Positions 60,263 to 64,000 of a stretch of DNA of 64,000 nt are shown here, piece by piece. The position numbers and the translations under genes were made by a program. Source of the DNA: Mycobacterium paraense (GTDB lineage Bacteria > Actinomycetota > Actinomycetes > Mycobacteriales > Mycobacteriaceae); contig NZ_LQPM01000012.1 of NCBI RefSeq assembly GCF_002101815.1, positions 1 through 64,000 of the forward strand. Direction: 5' to 3'. The notes under the pieces are model-generated. The model did no database searches, had not been told where the DNA came from, and saw nothing but the letters and a program-made list of their open reading frames with translations. Numbering within the stretch: the stretch's first letter is position 1; the number at the start of each line of letters is the position of its first letter.

Positions 60263-61708
60263 TTAGGCGTTGCCGGCGAGCTTTTCCCGCAGAGCCGCCA
60301 ACTGGGCGTCGCTGGCCAGCGACCCACCGGCCGCCTTCTCCGGCGGAGCGCCGTTGCCGGGCGACTGCTCGCCACCGCCGTGGCCGGCCGCCTCGGCCGC
60401 CGCGAACTTCTCCATCTGCGCGGTGTGCATCTTGTGCCGGCGCTCGGCCTCGGCGTAGCGGGCCTCCCATTCGGCGCGCTGCTTGTCGAAGCCTTCCATC
60501 CACTCGTTGGTTTCGGCGTCGAAGCCCTCGGGGAAGATGTAGTTGCCCTGCTCGTCGTAGCTGTCGGCCATGCCGTACTTCGCCGGGTCGAATTCCTCGG
60601 TGTAGTCCTCGTTGGCCTGCTTGAGCGACAACGAGATTCGGCGGCGCTCCAGGTCGATGTCGATGACCTTGACCATCGCGTCGTCGCCGACGGCGACCAC
60701 CTGGTCGGGCACCTCGACGTGGCGCTCGGCCAGCTCGGAGATGTGCACCAGGCCTTCGATGCCCTCCTCGACGCGCACGAACGCGCCGAAGGGAACCAGC
60801 TTGGTGACCTTGCCCGGCACGATCTGGCCGATGGCGTGCGTGCGGGCGAAGTGCCGCCACGGGTCTTCCTGGGTCGCCTTGAGCGACAACGAAACCCGCT
60901 CGCGGTCCATGTCGACGTCGAGCACCTCGACGGTGACCTCGTCGCCCACCTGCACCACCTCGGACGGGTGGTCGATGTGCTTCCAGGACAGCTCGGAGAC
61001 GTGCACCAGACCGTCGACACCGCCGAGGTCGACGAACGCCCCGAAGTTGACGATGGAGGAGACCACACCCTTGCGGATGCTGCCCTTCTGCAGCTGGTTG
61101 AGGAACTCGCTGCGCACCTCGGACTGGGTCTGCTCCAGCCAGGCCCGGCGCGACAGCACCACGTTGTTGCGGTTCTTGTCCAGCTCGATGATCTTGGCCT
61201 CGATCTCCTTGCCGATGTACGGCTGCAGATCGCGGACGCGGCGCATCTCGACCAGCGAGGCGGGCAGGAAGCCGCGCAACCCGATGTCGAGGATCAGGCC
61301 ACCCTTGACCACCTCGATGACCGTGCCCTTGACGGCCTCGTCCTTCTCCTTGAGCGCCTCGATGGTGCCCCAGGCGCGCTCGTACTGCGCGCGCTTCTTG
61401 GAGAGGATCAGCCGGCCCTCTTTGTCCTCCTTGGTGAGGACCAGGGCCTCGACCTCATCGCCGACGGAAACGACCTCGTTGGGGTCGACGTCGTGCTTGA
61501 TGGAGAGCTCGCGGGCGGGGATGACCCCTTCGGTCTTGTAGCCGATGTCGAGGAGCACCTCGTCCCGGTCCACTTTGACGATCGTGCCCTCGACGATGTC
61601 GCCATCGTTGAAGTACTTGATCGTTTTGTCTATTGCGGCGAGAAAATCCTCGCTCGAGCCAATGTCGTTGACGGCTACTTGCGGCGAGGTGACGGTGGGA
61701 CTCGGCAT
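60263..61708 (-). CDS. rpsA: Ribosomal protein S1
   Basis: 481 residues with four S1 RNA-binding repeats, about 30-100, 120-190, 205-275 and 290-365 (for example GTIVKVDRDEVLLDIGYKTE and GVVSSIVNFGAFVDLGGVDG). The C-terminal ~110 residues are acidic and flexible. S1 docks mRNA on the 30S subunit; in M. tuberculosis RpsA has been linked to trans-translation and debated as a pyrazinoic acid target. Equals Rv1630. Upstream lie two hairpins and a TATCCC box in the gap to polA. Confidence 0.98.
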   Translation of the reverse strand: MPSPTVTSPQVAVNDIGSSEDFLAAIDKTIKYFNDGDIVEGTIVKVDRDEVLLDIGYKTEGVIPARELSIKHDVDPNEVVSVGDEVEALVLTKEDKEGRLILSKKRAQYERAWGTIEALKEKDEAVKGTVIEVVKGGLILDIGLRGFLPASLVEMRRVRDLQPYIGKEIEAKIIELDKNRNNVVLSRRAWLEQTQSEVRSEFLNQLQKGSIRKGVVSSIVNFGAFVDLGGVDGLVHVSELSWKHIDHPSEVVQVGDEVTVEVLDVDMDRERVSLSLKATQEDPWRHFARTHAIGQIVPGKVTKLVPFGAFVRVEEGIEGLVHISELAERHVEVPDQVVAVGDDAMVKVIDIDLERRRISLSLKQANEDYTEEFDPAKYGMADSYDEQGNYIFPEGFDAETNEWMEGFDKQRAEWEARYAEAERRHKMHTAQMEKFAAAEAAGHGGGEQSPGNGAPPEKAAGGSLASDAQLAALREKLAGNA

Positions 61709-61759
61709 GTTGTTGGGTTGCTCCGGACAGGTTAGGTCGTAGGGATAAAACGGGATTTA

Positions 61760-61781
61760 CCTGTCGAGGCTACTCGACAGG
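61760..61781 (-). promoter_or_regulatory. Perfect hairpin upstream of rpsA
   Basis: CCTGTCGAG-GCTA-CTCGACAGG: nine perfect pairs around a 4-nt loop. On the minus strand its 3' arm ends TCGACAGG, near where a -35 box would sit for a TATCCC -10 (about 61747-61742). It could be an operator, or the end of the polA transcript. Confidence 0.4.
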
Positions 61782-61822
61782 GCACTAGCTGGACAAACTC
61801 GGCCGCTACATGCTGACGGGAA

Positions 61823-61870
61823 TGTAACGCCACGGCGAATTTCCGGCCGATTTTTCGCCCTCACGTTACA
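61823..61870 (-). terminator. Nested stem-loop downstream of polA
   Basis: Outer arms TGTAACG (61823-61829) and CGTTACA (61864-61870), inner arms GGCGAA (61834-61839) and TTCGCC (61854-61859). It begins about 10 bp past the polA stop. There is no strong T-run, as is usual for mycobacterial terminators. Confidence 0.4.
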
Positions 61871-61879
61871 CCGGCGGCG

Positions 61880-64000
61880 TTAATGCGCCGCGGCGTCCCA
61901 GGAGCGCCCGTAACCCACCGACACCTCGAGGGGCACGTCGAGCGGGTACGCCCCGCCCATCTTCTCCCGCACCAGCGCCTCGAGGGGTTCGCGCTCGCCG
62001 GGCGCGATTTCGAACAACAGTTCGTCGTGCACCTGCAACAGCATGCGCGACGCCAGCCCGGCCTCCTTGATCGCCTTGTCCACCTCGATCATCGCCACCT
62101 TGATGATGTCGGCCGCGCTGCCCTGGATGGGCGCGTTCAGCGCCGCCCGCTCGGCGGCCTCGCGCACGTTGCGGTTGCTGCTGTCCAGTTCGGGCAGGTA
62201 GCGGCGGCGGCCGAACACCGTCGAGGTGTAGCCGTCCTTGCGGGCCTGCTCGACCACGTCGTGCAGGTAGTCGCGGATGCCGCCGAATCGGGCGAAGTAG
62301 GCGTCCATCTGCTCTTTGGCCTCTTCGGTGGAGATCTTCAGCTGCGCGGCCAGCCCGTAGGCGCTCAACCCGTAGGCCAGCCCGTACGACATCGCCTTGA
62401 CCCGGCGGCGCAGCTCGGCGGTGACCTCCTCGATGGGCACCCCGAACGCCCGCGAGGCGACGAACGAGTGCAGGTCCTCCCCCGTGTTGAACGCCTCGAT
62501 GAGGCCCTCGTCGCGGGACAGGTGCGCCATGATCCGCATCTCGATCTGGCTGTAGTCGGCCGTCATCAGCTCTTCGTAGCCCTTGCCGACGACGAACGCG
62601 TCCCGGATCTGGCGGCCTTCCTCCGTGCGGATCGGGATGTTTTGCAGGTTGGGTTCGGTCGACGACAGCCGGCCGGTGGCCGCGATCGTCTGGTTGAACG
62701 TGGTGTGGATCCGGCCGTCGGCGGCCACCGAGTTCAGCAGCCCGTCGACGGTGATCTTGAGCCGGGTGACGTCGCGGTGGGCCAGCAGGTGTTGCAGGAA
62801 CGGGTGCCCGGTCTTGTCGAACAGCGACTGCAGGGCGTCCGCGTCGGTGGTGTAGCCGGTCTTGGTGCGCTTGGTCTTGGGCATCCCGAGCTCGTCGAAC
62901 AGCACCACCTGCAGCTGCTTGGGCGAGCCCAGGTTGATCTGCTTGCCGATCACGGCGTAGGCCGCCTCGGCGGCGTCGCGGATCTGGTCGCCGAACTGGC
63001 TTTGCAGCTCGCCCAGCAGCTGCAGATCGACGGCGATGCCGGCGCCTTCCATGCCGGCCAGCACCTGCTGGACCGGCAGCTCCATCTCGCCCAGCAGCGC
63101 GGTGGAGTCGATGCGCTCCAGCTCGGCGTCCAGCGCGTCGGCCAGGTCCACCACGGCACGCGCCCGCAGGATCAGGGTTTGCACGGCCTGTTCGTCGGTG
63201 CCCTCGATGTCGTCGAGCAGCGAAAGCTGTTGCTGCTCAGGGGATTCCGCGCGCAGCTCGCGGCGCAGGTAGCGCAACGACAGGTCGTCGAGGGTGAAAC
63301 TGCGCTGGCCCGGCCGCACCACGTAGGCGGCGAGCGCCGTGTCGGAGGTGACGCCGTTCAGCGTCCACCCGCGGCCGGCCAGGTCGTGGATGGCCAGCTT
63401 GGCCTCGTGCAGCGCCTTGGGTTTGGCGGGATCGGCCAGCCAGGCCGCCAGCGCGGCGTCGTCCTCGGGGGTCAGCGTCGCGGTTTCGACGTAGCCACCC
63501 TCGCCGTCGGCCGCCGCGATGCCCAGGCCCGTGGCGTCGCCGCCGTGCGGCAGGTGGGTCCCTGCCACGGCCAGCCCGGCGCGGCGCCCGTTGCCGGCGT
63601 GCGCGGCCAGCCACTGCCCGACCGTGCCGGGCTCCAGCGCGCCGCCGCGCACGTCGAAGCCCTCGTCGACCTCGGGCTCGACGGCGACCAGGGTCTCGAA
63701 CAGCCGGTCGCGCAGCACCCGGAACTCCAGGTCGTCGAACAACCGGTGGATCTGGTCGCGGTCCCAGGGCTGCAGCCGCAGCGTGTCCGGGGTTTGGGCC
63801 AGCGGCACGTCCTTGACCAGGTCGGTGAGCTCGCGGTTGCGGATGACGCTGGCCAGGTTCGCCCGCAGCGCGTCGCCGACCTTGCCGCGCACCGAGTCGA
63901 CGTTGTCGACCAGCGCCTGCAGCGAGCCGTATTCGGCGATCCACTTGGAGGCGGTCTTCTCCCCCACCCCGGGGATGCCGGGCAGGTTGTCGCTGGGGTC
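61880..64000 (-). CDS. polA: DNA polymerase I (5' part beyond the window)
   Basis: The last 706 residues are in the window. It starts within the 5'-nuclease domain (LPGIPGVGEKTA helix-hairpin). The 3'-5' exonuclease region is present in fold but lacks the usual acidic FDTET-type motif, so proofreading is lost, as in other mycobacteria. The polymerase domain is complete: motif A DYSQIEMRIMAHLS, O-helix RRVKAMSYGLAYG and motif C QVHDELLFE. The O-helix has Tyr where E. coli has Phe, matching the known poor exclusion of dideoxynucleotides by mycobacterial Pol I. Equals Rv1629. Confidence 0.98.
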   Translation of the reverse strand, partial: DPSDNLPGIPGVGEKTASKWIAEYGSLQALVDNVDSVRGKVGDALRANLASVIRNRELTDLVKDVPLAQTPDTLRLQPWDRDQIHRLFDDLEFRVLRDRLFETLVAVEPEVDEGFDVRGGALEPGTVGQWLAAHAGNGRRAGLAVAGTHLPHGGDATGLGIAAADGEGGYVETATLTPEDDAALAAWLADPAKPKALHEAKLAIHDLAGRGWTLNGVTSDTALAAYVVRPGQRSFTLDDLSLRYLRRELRAESPEQQQLSLLDDIEGTDEQAVQTLILRARAVVDLADALDAELERIDSTALLGEMELPVQQVLAGMEGAGIAVDLQLLGELQSQFGDQIRDAAEAAYAVIGKQINLGSPKQLQVVLFDELGMPKTKRTKTGYTTDADALQSLFDKTGHPFLQHLLAHRDVTRLKITVDGLLNSVAADGRIHTTFNQTIAATGRLSSTEPNLQNIPIRTEEGRQIRDAFVVGKGYEELMTADYSQIEMRIMAHLSRDEGLIEAFNTGEDLHSFVASRAFGVPIEEVTAELRRRVKAMSYGLAYGLSAYGLAAQLKISTEEAKEQMDAYFARFGGIRDYLHDVVEQARKDGYTSTVFGRRRYLPELDSSNRNVREAAERAALNAPIQGSAADIIKVAMIEVDKAIKEAGLASRMLLQVHDELLFEIAPGEREPLEALVREKMGGAYPLDVPLEVSVGYGRSWDAAAH

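Overview
This window is from a slow-growing Mycobacterium, most likely of the M. avium complex. The evidence is the very high GC, the many PE proteins, a lysX fusion gene, and a gene order that mirrors (inverted) the M. tuberculosis H37Rv segment Rv1629 (polA) to Rv1650 (pheT). I assigned orthologues from remembered synteny and motifs; no search was run.

Layout. 1-11684: seven PE genes in tandem on the minus strand. The first runs off the left edge and carries a 47/48-residue Leu/Pro repeat. Five of the others share a long C-terminal domain. 11841-18052: pheT-pheS, a rhomboid-like membrane protein, an adenylate cyclase and a PE17-like gene, all minus. 18345-21482: an MpaB-type gene facing tsnR, rplT, rpmI and infC. 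The infC leader holds a perfect intrinsic terminator, and infC appears to start at ATC. 21929-26834: lysX and an exported esterase-like membrane protein.

26847-38000 has no counterpart at this point in H37Rv. It holds a dienelactone hydrolase diverging from a TetR regulator, a ThiF/E1-nitroreductase fusion (Rv1355c/MoeY type), two methyltransferases, a cytochrome P450, a GAF-GGDEF-EAL protein (Rv1354c type), a wrecked second diguanylate cyclase gene and two poorly known genes. In H37Rv the Rv1354c and Rv1355c genes are neighbours at another locus, so this looks like a moved or inserted block.

38010-49910 returns to the H37Rv order: Rv1638A-like, a winged-helix protein, uvrA, a metallo-hydrolase, a cAMP-binding universal stress protein, a GT-C mannosyltransferase, an extra MgtC-family gene, an MFS pump and uvrB. 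49998-54968 is a second insertion: a Ser/Thr kinase with an extracellular domain, diverging from an FHA-FHA-ABC exporter (Rv1747 type). 55054-59039 has a DUF402 protein, then a tight cassette in which the three activities of LigD (phosphoesterase, ligase, polymerase) are separate overlapping genes followed by an Fpg/Nei glycosylase and a small secreted protein. 59036-64000 is coaE, rpsA and the 3' part of polA, all minus.

DNA repair is strongly represented (uvrA, uvrB, polA, the split LigD-Fpg cassette and perhaps the winged-helix protein). Signalling by cAMP, c-di-GMP and Ser/Thr phosphorylation is also present. I saw no tRNA, rRNA, CRISPR array, insertion sequence or prophage.
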